Shown: positions 32,367 to 45,783, counted from the stretch's first letter. The stretch: DNA of 64,000 nt from Terramyces sp. JEL0728 (GCA_027603945.1 JADIIU010000001.1:372001-436000); one strand, 5' to 3'. Notes: generated by a model not told the origin, from the letters alone. Numbers and translations: made by a program.

Positions 32367-33940
32367 ATGAACAGTCTCCTTGCTTTATGCTTGCTCTTTG
32401 GCACCGGTTTGGCTTCCCAAATAAACAGCTACAAAGATACGTTGCGGTAAGCCCATTGTAATTGTAGAGTAAAATTCCAAAGACAAATTAAAGCCCAGAC
32501 AGTCAATTATCAATACTTTACTCAGATTAAAGACCACAACAATCCTTCCCAGGGCACTTTTCAACAGCGTTACTATGTCGACGATGAATACTATGACAAA
32601 GATAATGGCGGACCAATTTTCTTGGAAATGGGTGGTGAAGCGCCAATCAATGCCACCATTTTGCCGTTTGAATTGCATTATGAACTCGCACAAAGATACA
32701 AGGGATTGCTCATCATCTTGGAACATCGTTTCTATGGCCCTGACAATTTAAGTCCGGGTATTACAGCGTCATTAGGTTCTTCTAAATTGTCATCGCAATT
32801 GGCAACATTTAATGTTGACCAAGCGCTAGCAGATGGATACAATTTCATCAAGACTTATTCCAAGGATGTCAACAGCAAGAGCAGATGGATTACTGTTGGT
32901 GGTAGCTACCCTGGTAATTTGGCTGCATGGATGCGATTGAAATATCCTGATGTTGTGTATGCTGCCCATTCATCGTCCGCTCCTGTGTTGGCTAAATCTA
33001 ACTATTGGGAATACGGCTATGCAGTTTATATTGGATTGAGTAAAACTTTGGTCGAGCTTGGATTCACAAAATCCACTGCAGATGCATGTGCTACCGGCTG
33101 GAAGAGAGCAGTAACTGTCAATGATCAGCAAGGTTCTTCCACTGTTATCCCAGCTGTGTCTAGATTGTTGTCTGGCATAGTACAATATGGCCTATCGCAA
33201 CAGATTGAGGTCGGTTTCCAAAATGTCGACATGATGGATTATATTTGCTCTGGCAAGTATTTGAAGACTTTCACAGACCCAAGTGCCAGTGATGAAGAAG
33301 TGCTTTCGGACTACTTTGCACTCTACAACACAATAAAGTCCCAATCAGGAGGATCTCCCACAATCGCCCAAGAAGATTTACTGCTCTGGGTATATCAGGT
33401 AATTATTATTAATGCCAGGGTTGCGCTGAATTCGGATTCTTTCAACTATATGATCCAGCCCATCCAGACACTGCCTTCTCAAGCAAGCTTAGTCTGCATG
33501 CATCACTTGAAGCTTGCAAAGTCCTATATACTCTGAACCCACCAAATATTGATAACTTCAACTCCAAGTACCAAGGACTGGGCATTCTCAACTATACCAC
33601 TAATGTTGTTTTTGTCCATGGCACTACTGATCCTTGGAGTTACTTGGGTATTAAGTCGGCGCTGAATACGTCCAACACGTATATTGAAGTTCAAGGCGGT
33701 CATCATTGCAGCGACATGCATAAGATCACCAATAACTCTACCACTGAAGCAAAGAGGGTGCATGGGTTAGTCCTTGATGCTTGGGATAAAATTATGAATC
33801 AAACATCTGCTCCAACTCCTTTGATGGCACTTCCACCATCCGCAACAGGTTCTACCGACGGCTCAAAACAAACAGGGTCTGCTTTCTCCTATTCGTTGAT
33901 TTCAGCATTTTTCTTGATTGCCGTCAATGTTTTGGTATAG
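32367..33940 (+). CDS. Secreted S28 serine carboxypeptidase, probably GPI-anchored
   Basis: 510 residues in three exons. The N-terminal signal peptide is MNSLLALCLLFGTGLAS. The S28 family (prolyl carboxypeptidase / thymus-specific serine peptidase) signatures are FQQRYYVDDEYY, the nucleophile motif GGSYPGNLAAWMRLKYPD, Asp in HGTTDPWS, and His in GGHHCSDM. The C terminus is a Ser/Thr-rich linker followed by a hydrophobic tail, typical of a GPI signal. Members cleave after proline or act as tripeptidyl peptidases. Introns are at 32447-32467 (21 nt) and 33399-33418 (20). With the two M14 carboxypeptidases it suggests extracellular peptide digestion. Confidence 0.93.
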
Positions 33941-34106
33941 ATATAATAAATACCAAATAGAATTACTTTAATGACACGCGATTTACATTTACTATCTGAT
34001 TCGCAGGTGCGTCCCTATGATTCAGACGGCTATTATGAGATTCCATCTATCAATCCGCCAATTATCACGTGTAGTCCAAGTTTTGATTACTCACTGTTTT
34101 TCAAAA

Positions 34107-34602
34107 ATGTTCAGTTTGCTGATACTACTAAACAACACCCCAGAATCTGTCAAGTCTCTCGATTACGCAACGAATCTATGCCAAAATTTAAAGGAATATA
34201 ACCTAATAATCCTCAATGTAATTGCTCTCAATCCTAAACAAGTAACCTTGATATAACTAGACAACCCCGTATCTGGACCATCTAGAGAAAGCGTACAACA
34301 TGGAGATTGAAGATGAAGCGCAAACCGAAAATGCAAAGCTCCTTGAGATACTGTCCAAATATTCCTTTGAATACGAATTCACTCAAATTGAAGGCGAAGG
34401 CTCTGTAGGTGAAATAGCCAGAACAGTATTACGGAATTAACCTAGGTATCTAGTTTTAACATAGTTTATGGACAAGCACGATTTGACTTTTGATTTGATT
34501 TTGATTGGAACAAAGGAAAAGGGAAAGTTGGAAAAGTATTTCATTGGATCTGTTTCTGACTATATGATGAAGGGAGATGTACCGGTCTTGATAATAAAGT
34601 GA
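34107..34602 (+). CDS. Universal stress protein domain protein
   Basis: 145 residues with the UspA fold: a beta-strand SLLILLNNTPESVKSLDYAT, a second strand YNLIILNVIA, then LILIGTKEKGKLEKYFIGSV and a final DVPVLIIK. USPs bind ATP or AMP and are common in fungi and plants. One 19-nt intron lies at 34242-34260 and a 39-nt compound intron at 34426-34464. The ATG at 34107 fits the fold; an alternative start at 33971 with a 19-nt intron (GTGCGTCCCTATGATTCAG) would add about 40 residues and also closes the frame. Confidence 0.8.
34426..34464 (+). other. 39-nt compound intron: two abutting mini-introns
   Basis: Two complete mini-introns lie back to back with no exon between: GTATTACGGAATTAACCTAG (20 nt) and GTATCTAGTTTTAACATAG (19 nt). 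Removing both joins ART to FMDKHD in the universal stress protein and keeps the frame; removing either alone puts a frame break in the conserved region. Confidence 0.85.
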
Positions 34603-34763
34603 CTGGAATATTATACTCGGTGCGATTTTACCGAATGAGAGCTACCGGCAACACTCTCGCTCAGCTTTCAAATTGTAATTGTCCTGTGTTCATTCTCTGG
34701 TAGCTGGCAACTATCGCTCTTAGCTTAAAAGTTAAAAAATCACAGAAAAACTTTTGATAAAAC

Positions 34764-37700
34764 ATGACCCGAAAAAGAATAAATGAGCTGATGCAAGAGT
34801 TGCAGTTGGACTCGACTTCTGCTCTCTTTGCCTTATCGGAGCTCTCGGAGCTACTTCTTGTTACCACAGGTTCGTATTCCTAACACTAGGTTACAATTGC
34901 TAATACAGGTAGATCAACCTAATTCAGAATCTATACCGTCAGGAATAATACCAATATTGATTAAACTGATTTCTACACCAACTGATCTTTTGGATACAGT
35001 ACTGTTGGCACTTCGGTGCTTGACAAACTTGATTGAAGTTTTGCCAAATGCTTCACTATTAATTCAGCAGCAAAAGGGAATTGAAATTTTCCTGGAAAAG
35101 CTGAATAATCTAGAGTTTATAGATTTAGCAGAGCAAGTACTTGTTTATTTATCCAGATTATATATTTGCTGCATGCAATTAGTACCGAGTGTGCGATTAC
35201 AATCTTGAAGCAAGGTATCTGCAAAGTAATTGTAGGAGGGGTAATGGCATGTCTGCAATATCTAGACTTTTTCTCTCTGCATGTTCAAGAGAAAGCAATT
35301 TCAGTGGTGACTAACGCATGTTCATGTTTACAGTTCTTACAGGACAAACCAAAGACAATAGAATTGATCCGGCCGGCGATTCCTATCCTTTTTACACTTT
35401 TAAGCCATCAAGATGAGAAAATATCTGCAAAGGCTGGGTCTTGCATCCTGTCAATTTCCACCTATTCGCCGGTATTAGAAAAGGATGAATTGAAAAGGTG
35501 CTGCGAGTTGCTATCTGAAACAGAAAAAGTCGTCTATTGCAAGATATTGCAGAAATACAAGTACAAGGATCTGGAAGAATTTGATATGTTAGATATTGCT
35601 GTGAAAATCCTGGGTAAGTAGTCAACACAATAGTTGAAACGGATTGCACCATCAATGTTGCGGATTAATTTTAGAGAAAAAGGAAAATATCAAGATGACA
35701 GCTGTAGTTGATATGCTTTCCGAATTTTTGCCTTCATTAACTCCCACAGGTATCTGGAAAATTTCTGAAGAAAAAGAAAAAGAATGTCAAAAGCAGAATC
35801 ATCCACAGTTTGTAAATCTGCTGCAAACATTGAGTTCCATTTTCAGCACTTGCAATACTTTTTCTCTCCGGAAAAAGTTGCTGCAACTAACCTGCCAAAT
35901 ATTTCAAAACTGCGGTCCAGATGATATTAAACCGCATTTGCCATCAATTACCAACACGATTTACGAAACATTTGCTTTAAAGTCCAGCACTCAAGAGCTA
36001 CTTGCAATTTACTATTGCATAGTCCTTGTGTTGATTGCAGGCGAAATTGATGATCAGATATTTGCCCTTTTAGAGAACGAAGGGATATCGATGTTGGTGA
36101 GAAGCAAAAAGGAAGATCTTGTAAAATCGTTCGATGAAATACAAGAAAAAAAGGAGCAACAAAAAAACACAGAAGCAGAAATAAAGAATCTAAAAGAGGT
36201 GATTGAATCCGATGAAGATGATATTGACGACATTGAAATGTCAAGCAGTATTACAGAATTACCAAAGTCCAGAGTAATTCAGAAAAGCGCAAATCCAGAA
36301 GTCAGCCAAGAGAAAGAAGCTGTGGAGACTAATGCCAATATAAAGGAGAAGGTTGCAGAAGCTGCAGAAACGATGAGCAAACAATCCAAATCACGACTGC
36401 CCCAATCAAAGGAAATTCGACTTCTTTCCAGAATCAAAATTCTGCAAAAACAAACACTCCCATGCAACCCTATAATTACTAGCTGGGCAGGAGAAATGAT
36501 TTTATTGGAACAGCTTTTGATTAAAATGATTGCACTTACTGACCAGTGTTTGACGCGTTGCCAATCAGATAATGACGATCATCAATTGCATTTGGAATCG
36601 CTTTTGGTTTCACTCCAAACCCTAGCAACTGAAATATGTCCAGATGAAAAGCAAATTGCCCATACGTTGGAAAACATCAAAAAAATTGTGTTGTATGAAT
36701 CAACCAACTATCAAGTATTCAAATCCAATTTCGTACCCATCATTGTTGATTTCATTTCTTCACCTGGAGCGAATGATGGACATATCTTGGCTCTTCCATA
36801 TCTACAAACGGTTTATTCTATCCCACTACATTCCAGAATTGAAATATTCAAAAGGGTGTTTGATGAGGATTACAAGGTCTTGGAGTCAATCACCCACGAA
36901 TATATTTCCAAAACAGATGTCTATGAAATCAGATCCTCTACCGAATACAAATACGAGCATATATCGCCAGCCCAAATTAACAAGCATTTACGAATTGTTC
37001 TGAAATCTGGAGATAAAGACGGTATATATATCAATGTTCCTGCCCTAGGAAGTGTTAGAACATTACTATCCCATCTAAAATTGCGGAAATCGAAAAAATA
37101 TGAAAGTGACGATGAGGAAGTTGAGATGGTTGTTGGAAATGAATCCAATCGTCTTGTAGGGATTCTTGATGAGATTTCGAGACAAAGACACGGAAATATT
37201 ACCGGATATAATATTTTCGAGCAGCTGAATGATGTTGAAATGGGAAATGAAGACTCTGACGAAGATGAGGGAGACTCTGGCGAGGATGCAGATGAAAACC
37301 TCTCTGGTAGCCGGCAAGAAGCTTCTCAGATGGAAACAGAAGGCTCCAAAGAAAATTTAGATGTCGACATGGAAAAATCATTCACAGCGCATGCTGATCC
37401 CATAGAATCTTCTGCTGACGTTAATGACGACCATGAAAAGAAACCCTCTGAATTTACTAGCGAGCAATCGGCATCAACCCTTCGGGAAGAACTGCAAGAA
37501 AAACGACACGATACGGAACAGCTATATTTTAGTTATGAATCCACACCTTTGTCAGTAGGATCCACGTTGTTTAGCGTAATTTACAAGGCTTTGCATGGGG
37601 ACTTGTCAAAAATATGGTACAAAACTCACACAATTATGTATTCGAAAGAAAAGCCGGAATCTGTTGATAGCATTGAATTTTCTAAATCAAAAAGCAGTTG

Positions 37701-39211
37701 TGATTGCTCTGTGTGTCTCTCCACTCTTGTAAATATTCCAACAGACGTAACATACGCCCCAAAGACTTTCCAATCGGCTCTTCTGTTACTGGCCGTGTTG
37801 GACCGCTTGTATAAATCATCGATATTCAATGCCAAATTAATCGCAAAGGTTAACAGGCAGCTGGCCGATCCATTGTTAACCGTTTCTGCACTTCACCCAG
37901 AGTGGATATGGTCTTTAATCTACAATTATGAATTCATGTTCCCATTCGAAACCAGATTAAAGTTTTTTAGGACCACTCATTTAGGAAACAGTAGGAATCT
38001 TACAAATTGGTTAGAAATGCATGCCCTAGGAGAACTAACGCAAGTCAGTGTTGACAGAAAGAAACTAACGATTGATCGAAATTCTATAATCGCAACTTTG
38101 GAAAAAATGGCCAATTTAGATAATTTAAAGCTGCCTATCCTTGAATTCGAGTTTGTTGATGAAGTTGGAAGCGGACTCGGACCAACACTAGAGTTTTATG
38201 CTCTTGTATGTAAATATTTCAAGACGAATCCTGTTGCGACCCAACTTTGGAAACTTGATTCCAGCAATAATGAAGAATTCGACCCCACCTTTGGGTTTTA
38301 TCCAAAGCCGTTGCAGAACGCTGAAAATGCAACATCGTTGTTTGAACTGCTTGGCACATTTTGTGCAAAAGCGGTGTGCGACACAAGATACTTGGATCTT
38401 AATTTTAATCTACTATTCATCCAGCAAGTGTTTGAGCCAGTCAAGAAATCAAATCCCAACAAATTAAAGAATCTCGAGGTAAACAATTTTAACCTAGTAT
38501 GTCGACCCTGTATTGCATGCAAGCTTGGTTAAACTGGACAAACTTTTCATTAACGACCTAGATGTATTCTTTACGTTACCAAGCGATTCAAACTACCACC
38601 TCGTTCCGAATGGAGATAAAATTCAAGTAACCAACAACAATTACCAAGATTACTTCAACTTGGTTGCAGATGCTATGGTTGGGAGTGGTGTTTCGTGCCA
38701 AATTGAAGCTTTCCAAAAAGGGTTTAACAAAGTCTTGTCGATTGGAACCCTTTCGCCTTTTACAGCGAATGAAATTCACACTATTATTTCTGGTGAACGT
38801 CAGTTACAATGGACTCTTCCCGGTGCGTGATTATTAACATAGATTTATTTGCCGCCATAAAAGCAGATCACGGATATACGCAAAACTCTCGAGTTTTTGT
38901 CACCTTTTGTGAAATGCTGGTTGAATTTGATTTGCAGGAAAAGCGTGAATTCTTGGCATTCATTACCGGTTCGCCAAATCTACCTTTAGGAGGGTTGAAA
39001 AAACTGAATCCAACTCTCACGATTGTGTGTAAAACAGTTATGAAAAGCGAAAACCCCGATTTGATCTTGCCAAGTGTAATGACCTGTAACTTGATTTTTA
39101 CTCCTAGGTGCACATTATCTCAAAGTTCCTGAATACGGTAATGCGAGTATTATGAAAGAAAGGTTTTTGTTTGCCATGAAAGAAGGAAAAGAAAGCTTCC
39201 ACCTGTCTTAA
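34764..39211 (+). CDS. HECT ubiquitin ligase, UFD4/TRIP12-like
   Basis: 1429 residues. An N-terminal armadillo region is followed by an acidic, disordered middle and a C-terminal HECT domain. The last part carries LEFEFVDEVGSGLGPTLEFY, FELLGTFCAKAVCDTRYLDLNFN, GSPNLPLGGLKKLNPTLTIV and the catalytic Cys in TCAHYLKVPEYG. UFD4/TRIP12 ligases modify N-degron and ubiquitin-fusion substrates. Introns: a candidate 16 nt at 34874-34889, 35137-35156 (20), 35614-35674 (61), 38479-38497 (19), 38823-38842 (20) and 39086-39107 (22, splitting the catalytic Cys codon). TAATAAA at the stop serves as poly(A) signal. It is convergent with the ABC transporter, 34 bp between stops. Confidence 0.9.
34874..34889 (+). 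other. Candidate 16-nt intron in the UFD4-like gene
   Basis: GTATTCCTAACACTAG carries a donor, a CTAAC-like branch point and an acceptor in 16 nt. Other GT-AG pairs here (20, 19, 39 or 35 nt) do not keep the frame. Removing 16 nt gives TTGSLQLLIQVDQ across the junction. A 49-nt removal from 34860 would also close the frame. Confidence 0.55.
35614..35674 (+). other. 61-nt intron in the UFD4-like gene
   Basis: It starts GTAAGTAGTC and ends GATTAATTTTAG. The frame joins KILE to KKENIK. About three mini-introns long; an inner AATAG at 20 nt could be an abandoned acceptor. Confidence 0.75.
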
Positions 39212-39245
39212 TAAATCTGTTAAATTTTACATTTTGTTTATTGAC

Positions 39246-42200
39246 CTACTTTGCGACATTACCCGCGGCAATTTCAGATATTTTCAAAGGCTTATTGGAA
39301 GATTCTTTTTCTTGCTTTGCTGGGAAATGGTATCCTCTTGCAATTCTGTCTTCATGCGCTTTGTTTGCAACCTCAATTAATTTTTGTCTGGCTTGTGGAC
39401 CAGTTTGATCGACCAAACTTCTGAAGATCCCATCCTTGTTCTCTAATAACGTTTTTGGTTCATCAAATTCCTTTACACAACCAGCGTCCATAACTAGAAC
39501 TCTGTCTGATTCAATAATTGTATTTAATCTGTGCGCAATGGTCAACATTGTTAGTTCTCCAAAGTTCTTTTTGATAGCTTCCTGGATCATCAAATCAGTT
39601 TGTGCATCCAAGGATGCAGTTGCTTCGTCCAATACCAACACTTTTGCCTTTGACAAAATGGCTCTTGCAATGCATAGCAACTGTCTTTGACCTTGGGAAA
39701 CTGATTTTCCATTCTCAGAAACTGGTGTTTCTAGTTTTGAAGGTGCTTTTCGAAGCTTTTCACCCAGGAATACAGCATCCAAAGCTTTCCAAATTTCATC
39801 ATCTGTAGATTTGTTGAATGGATCCAAATTTGATCGAATTGTACCTACAAACATCACTGGTTCCTGTGGAATGATAGCAATCTTGTTGCGCAAATCATGC
39901 AGCCCAATTCCGGATACATCCAAATCATCAATGGTAATTGTACCATTACATGGCTCGACAATTCTAAGTAGAGAAATTAAAAGCTAGGTTAGGGAATAGG
40001 TTACAGTTGACTTTCCTGATCCAGTTCTGCCCACAATGCCAATTTTTTCCATAGGGTAAATTGATAGATTAATATTTTTCAGGACAGACACGCCAAACTT
40101 TTGGTATTTCAATTCGATATTGGTGAACTTGATTCTTCCTTCCGTTGGCCATTCCTTTGGTGGTTTTTTGGATGGTATTTCAAACGGCGCTTCTGGTTTA
40201 ATATTTCCGTAGAACACTAATTGGCCAACAGAAGACATTTGCGATTCCACATCACCCCATTGTCTCACTGTCCATTGAACGAACACTAGCATTTGTAACG
40301 CATTTGAAAGCGCTAAACCCGCAATTGAGGCAATACTGTTTTGTCCTCTCGCAAAGATTAAAAATAAAGCTGAGAAATAAATAACCAACGAGGAGAGGAT
40401 ATCCAAATATAGCGCTTGGAACGATTTAACTAAGTTATTAATAAAGTACCATTCTGCATTGCAAATGAAGCTTCGTGGTTCAAATCTAGCTTGACAAGAT
40501 TCAGTTCGTCAAAGCGCTGTTCAGCATGATAAGAACGTATGGACATTAGACCTTCCAAGGTAGCAGTCAAGTGGGAATAAATCGGTGGCTTGGTTACTGC
40601 TTCCAGTGACTTGGTTGCGATATCTGCTTTGACAGTAAACCTCAGAAGCAGATATCCAATGATAACAATGCCAATAGATGGAGCCCAATTCCATGGTATC
40701 AAAACTGAACACATGATTAGAGCGCCGAACCCAAGAGGGAAATACTGAAGAGCTTGCATGGCAGCATCAAGCATAGTATCATCCACATGAAGTTGATGTT
40801 TAGAGAAGCAGGATAAAATACGAGCAATAGGAGTAGTGTCATAGAATCCCATAGGAGCATGGATTGAAGACTCGAACAGTTTATCGTGCAATTTTTTGGC
40901 TTTGTCAGCAGTGACAACCATGAAAAACAGCCCTCTTCCCAACGCACCAAGACTGAATGCAATGCAAAACGCACCATAAACACCGATATAAATAGCGTCA
41001 GTATACCCGCCGACCCTTGGGACCCATAATCTTAGCCAAAAATCTCCACCAATTCTGAAAAACCCGTGAACCAAACTGAAAGTGATTACCACCATAATTG
41101 TTATAAACATCCCCATACCAGCTCTTCCATAAGCAATAAAGTCTGCTGCACCAGCGGTTTTTGTTGATTCATCTTCTTGTACGAGTTTTCCCTTCTTTAT
41201 GGCTTCTTCGTCGTTTTCATCATGGATCCCTGGCTGAATAACTACCTTTTCAGTGCTGGTATATTGCGAAAGTTCATTTCTTAATACCACTGAAGCTACA
41301 TCATGGTTTCCATTTCCGTCCAAAATAACTTGAGAGCTTTGTTTATCAATAATAGAGCGGATAGTGTTTTCGTTTACTTCTTTCCAGTTCCGGACTGATA
41401 ATTGATTCTTTGCGGTTACTGACAAACTGTTCAATTCAATCATTTCCTTTGCCGATTTAGGAGTTTCTTCAACAACAACTTTTGGCTCGACAATAGTTGG
41501 GTTGAAGGATTTATCATTCATAATTGGTTCCGGCTCATCTTCGATTTCGGTTTCATCAGAAACATGGGTACTGACCAAGTTTGAGAACTTTGGGACATTT
41601 TCCATCATATAGGAATAAGATCCTTGGGCATGGATTTCACCATTTTCAACAAAAATAATATGGTCGAGTTGGCTAAGATATTGCAGTTGGTTAATGGCGA
41701 CAATAAGAGTTTTTGATTGAAGGTGTTTCATGAAGCATTCTTCAAATATATGCCGGCCTACATGTTGATCTACAGCAGACAAGGGATCGTCCATTAGCAC
41801 AATATCAGCATCGTAGTAAATAGATCTGGCAAGTGATACTCTCTGTCTTTGGCCACCAGACAAGTTTGCGCCTCGTTCTGCAATTTCAGTTTGATCGCTT
41901 GCAATTAGCAGGGTCAGATCTCGTTGTAACCCAGCAACTCGGATGACTTCTCTATAGCTGGCTGGATTAAATGATTTTCCAAACAAAATGTTCTCTCTTA
42001 AAGTCATATTTAGCAGCCACGCTTCTTGCGACATATATGCTGTAGTGCTGTACACATTGGTTTTACCACGAATTTTTCTAATTTGGCCTAATATAGCCGC
42101 AATGATAGATGATTTTCCACACCCGACGTCGCCAACGATACCAACTTTTGAGCCTTTCTTAATTTTAATAGAAATGTTTTTGATGGTTGGTTCGTTTCCT

Positions 42201-43524
42201 TCTGTTCCATCCCATTTGAAATCCGCATCTTCGATTTCTAAAGCCAAGTCTGATCCTTCTGGCGCTGATGTTGGTTTCAATTCTACAACTTCTTCTAATT
42301 GCAGAAACCCGCTGATTCGGTCAGTAGCTGCTACCCCGCCGACATACGATTTGACCGCCATGGGCAACATAAAGAATGGATACCGTAAAGTGTTGAACAC
42401 AGAAAGTGTGGTGAATACAACAGAGGCCGTCAGCTTGTTACCAATCGCAACGTACGTTGCCAAACAGGTCAGCGCTACTAAGACTGGAATCGCAAACACA
42501 ATGGTGTAGTTGATTACCTTTGTCATTAGTCCGCGATAGATATACTTCATTTCTTCTTTTCTCAATTCTGCGATTTTATCTGCAAAAGGAACCTGAATAA
42601 ATAATCATTTACTTCCCATGCATAGAACTTGATCAATTTAATAGCCGTTAATATTTCAGACATCAGGTGCACGCGTTCTACGGTCTTGAAGGCTTGCTTT
42701 CTGCCAAGGTCGTTTGTGCGTTTACCCAAGTACACTTGCAATGGTAAAAGAATCAGCACAAAGCCCACTGCAGGAAGAGCAGAAATTTGGATCTGGTAGA
42801 ATGACAACCCAAGAATAAGCGCAACTTCCATAAATGCAGCCCAGAGAAAGTGGAAATTGGCGACAAAATCGTTTACTCTTTGTACTTCAGCCGTCAATAT
42901 ATTCAATACTTCTCCGGCACCGCCTTTTACTCGCGATAATCGAAGGGATTTCCTATAAATTACACCCATCAATGCCGCTTTTACTTTGACACCAACACGA
43001 TTGCATTCAGCGTATTGCTGGTGAATTGCAATGGACGAGAAAAGACCAGCCAAGAATAACGCCATCGCATACATATGGCCGTTGAAATCTGGTTCCGTGC
43101 TAGACACTGACAAAAAGTTTAACATCAAATTCAACAAATACCATGCGCCTGGAATTAGTTGGAAGGTACCTGCCCAAGTAAAGAACGTCCACAATATTTT
43201 GTAAATGGCAATCATGCCGTATTCAAAGCCAAACACCTCGCGCAAAGCGGCTTTAATGGAAGGTGATCTATTATCAGATACAAGCTACTCTCTGTTGGTT
43301 TCCAATTGCTTTTTCCACGCTTCGTCCAGTAGATTTACATTTACCTTGGCAGTTTCTTGGGCTCTGAAATTGAATTTCAAATTGAAGACTGTTTCTGGCC
43401 TTGCGTTTGCAATAATTGGCAGCACCCAAATGAAGAACCAATTGCTGAGGAAAAAGTTACTCCACAGGCCAAGTTCTTTAGGTTTTTTAATCTGAATAGT
43501 TGCTTGACTATCTGCTTGCCCCAT
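39246..43524 (-). CDS. ABCC (MRP-type) full ABC transporter
   Basis: 1398 residues in five exons, organised TMD1-NBD1-TMD2-NBD2 with no extra N-terminal TMD0. NBD1: Walker A GDVGCGKSS, signature LSGGQRQR, Walker B IVLMDDPLSAVD. NBD2: Walker A GRTGSGKST, signature VSQGQRQL, Walker B VLVLDEATASLD. The GDVGCGKSS variant and the linker suit ABCC exporters of glutathione or organic-anion conjugates. Introns are at 43268-43288 (21 nt), 42593-42612 (20), 40430-40449 (20) and 39984-40004 (21); the last lies just after the Walker A Ser-Thr of NBD2. Membrane and substrate cannot be told. Confidence 0.95.
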
Positions 43525-43712
43525 TTGATAATTTCAAAGATGTTTATTTGTTATTTATATGCTGCCACACAATGCAGTTGTAAATAAACATGGAAGCTGG
43601 CCAGCCAAACAATATCTAATGTTTAAGATATTGATTACGCACAATCGATTGGCTGACTGCCTTGGAATAGAAGAAGGATTCTGCGCGGTGCGAAATCTCA
43701 ATTTTCCCTCCA

Positions 43713-45584
43713 ATGTCCCAAAATACCAAAGCACCTTTTGCAGACAACCCCTCGCAAGGACTCATTCCCCTTAGCGTTACACCCCTATGTGTGAAGAGAA
43801 TGTTGGGATGGGCCAGCATCGTCTCTCATCTCATTAAATACCTGTCTATAGTTGTGGGTAAGTAACTGTTGATGATAGAGCAGGAAAAGAGACTTTCGGA
43901 ATCATTAAATAAAACATCCAAGGAATTGACAACAGCACTAGGCAGCGACCATTTGGGATTATTCGCAGAGGAAGAATCTGTAAAAGTACGTTTAAAACTC
44001 ATGTAGTCGTTTCTGCAGGATATGACCGACCAGCAAACCAAGAGGGCTCAGATTAGAGCCAGCTCGGCTGCTAACATCGAAGAACAGCTTATTCCAATAT
44101 TAAAAGAGTTGCTGGGGGAGATAAAGAAAAAGGCTGCAGATAGTGATGGAAAATGGACACAATTGGACAAGGAATTAGCCTCGGATTTGGAGACTTATGT
44201 TAGACTAGCTGCAAATGTCCGGACGTCGCTCATGCGCCAGCAGTGGAAAGGAGAACATTCGGAAGTTCCTGAAATAGCAAAAGACGCTCCAAGAGATCCA
44301 TGGATTGCAAATCAAGGTTATTTCCACTAACGTCAGCTTTGCAAAGGCATATCGCTTATTGCAATTCGAAGCAGCAGGAGTATCGCAATAAAATCATGGG
44401 GCAGCAAGAAGATTTTGCAGCGTTCGAAGCTGTAGTGGTTCAAAATATCAAAGTCTCCATGTCTACCTTTTACGAATGGAGATCTTCAAATTTCAGTCAA
44501 CAAGTAGATCAAATTAAAGCCATGCAGTCTCAATTAAATCAAATGGATCCAGAGAGAGACTGGGGGTTGTTTGCATCAAACAACGAAAATCGGTTCTTAA
44601 CACCATGTCCTGTTGTAAAAGTTGCCGATTTGACTTATGATGGCTATGATGATCCAGGATTGACTATTGTTAAACAAGGAAAATTGTTAAGAAAAGAAGG
44701 TGTATTCAAAAGGGCTTATAAGCCAACTGTCGGAGTTTTAACACAGTCAGGATACCTTCATGCATTACCTGAGCTTGCTCCTGGTGAACAGTTTTATCAG
44801 CCTCCTGAAATATCTATTGATCTGACTGAATGTACTTTAGCCCCATTAATGATGAATGAAAAGGAACCTGAGGAATTGGCTCTGCTGGGGAAGGGCGGTG
44901 GCATGTTTGGAAGAGACTCTAAGCATAAAGTAAGATTTACTAATATAGTTTAGAGGAGTAACCATGGCAGATTCTGCAGAATGGTGGGGAGCTATTAATG
45001 ACCTGATGAAGGCACAGGAAGGCAAAAGAGCTACAATGGCAAAGACAGAACCAGAAGCAAAGAAGGTTGATCCGGCACCAACTCAACAAGCACCACAAAA
45101 AGTTAACGAAAAACCACACGCAAAAGCGCAGCCAGCTGCAGTATCGCCAAAGCCCTCATTACCGCAGAGGAAGACGGAGGTTCCGGTTAAAGACGCGCCA
45201 ATACCAATTCCTGTCAAAGTTCAAGCGTTCAGTACAGACTCTGCTTTTGGTACTAGTCCGTTGCCCCAACAAACTTCCAACCCCAGCCCAGAAGCACCGA
45301 CTGATCATTCAGAGTTTTATCATTCCAGTGCGAATAGCGCAAATGTCAACCAAGATTTGTATTATACACCTCCTGTTGACAATTCGATGGCGCATCTATC
45401 AATTTCAGAGAGAATGGAACATGCTTTTAACAGCAGAAAGCCTCCTGCTGCGATGGAAGATATACCAATGCCCGAGTTTAAACAAGCGGAATCATTTGAC
45501 TTTAAGCCTGCCACAGACTCATTTGCTGCCAAACCTAGCAACCCATGGGACTCATTTGATGCAGGTGGTGGCGGCTGGTCGTAA
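43713..45584 (+). CDS. SLM1/2-like F-BAR and PH domain protein
   Basis: 596 residues in five exons. An F-BAR-like helical domain (WASIVSHLIKYLSIV, then EQEKRLSESLNKT and a long coiled coil through EDFAAFEAVVV) is followed by a PH domain (KQGKLLRKEGVFKRAYKPTV to MADSAEWWGAINDLMK) and a Pro/Gln-rich tail ending GGGGWS. In yeast, Slm1/2 sit in eisosomes, bind PI(4,5)P2 and link to TORC2. The ATG at 43713 is the only start that reaches the F-BAR helix. Introns are at 43858-43878 (21 nt), 43986-44006 (21), 44317-44336 (20, GTT donor) and 44930-44948 (19). It supports a fungal affinity, though F-BAR/PH fusions exist elsewhere. Confidence 0.83.
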
Positions 45585-45702
45585 TATCTGTTTTGCTAAT
45601 ATAAATATTGAGAAAATATTAAAGTTTTCGTGCCATAAAAGTGACCACTACTTGGATATAACACCCGGGAGAGAAAGTAATCACAGCTGTGTACATTTGA
45701 AG

Positions 45703-45783
45703 ATGAGGCTCGAAATATCACTGTACTCGATTGATGAATTTGCCACAATTTTACCAAAAAAATATCCCGCCCCAACAACTTGA
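45703..45783 (+). other. Upstream ORF abutting the start of the next gene
   Basis: A 26-codon frame starting ATG at 45703 ends in TGA directly followed by the ATG of the next gene (TGAATG). It could be a regulatory uORF or leader. No intron was found that would join the two. Confidence 0.45.

Noticed and set aside
33971..34106. Upstream coding exon of the universal stress protein gene
   Set aside because: A frame-keeping 19-nt intron exists, but the fold is complete from 34107 and the extra residues match nothing; left as an alternative start.
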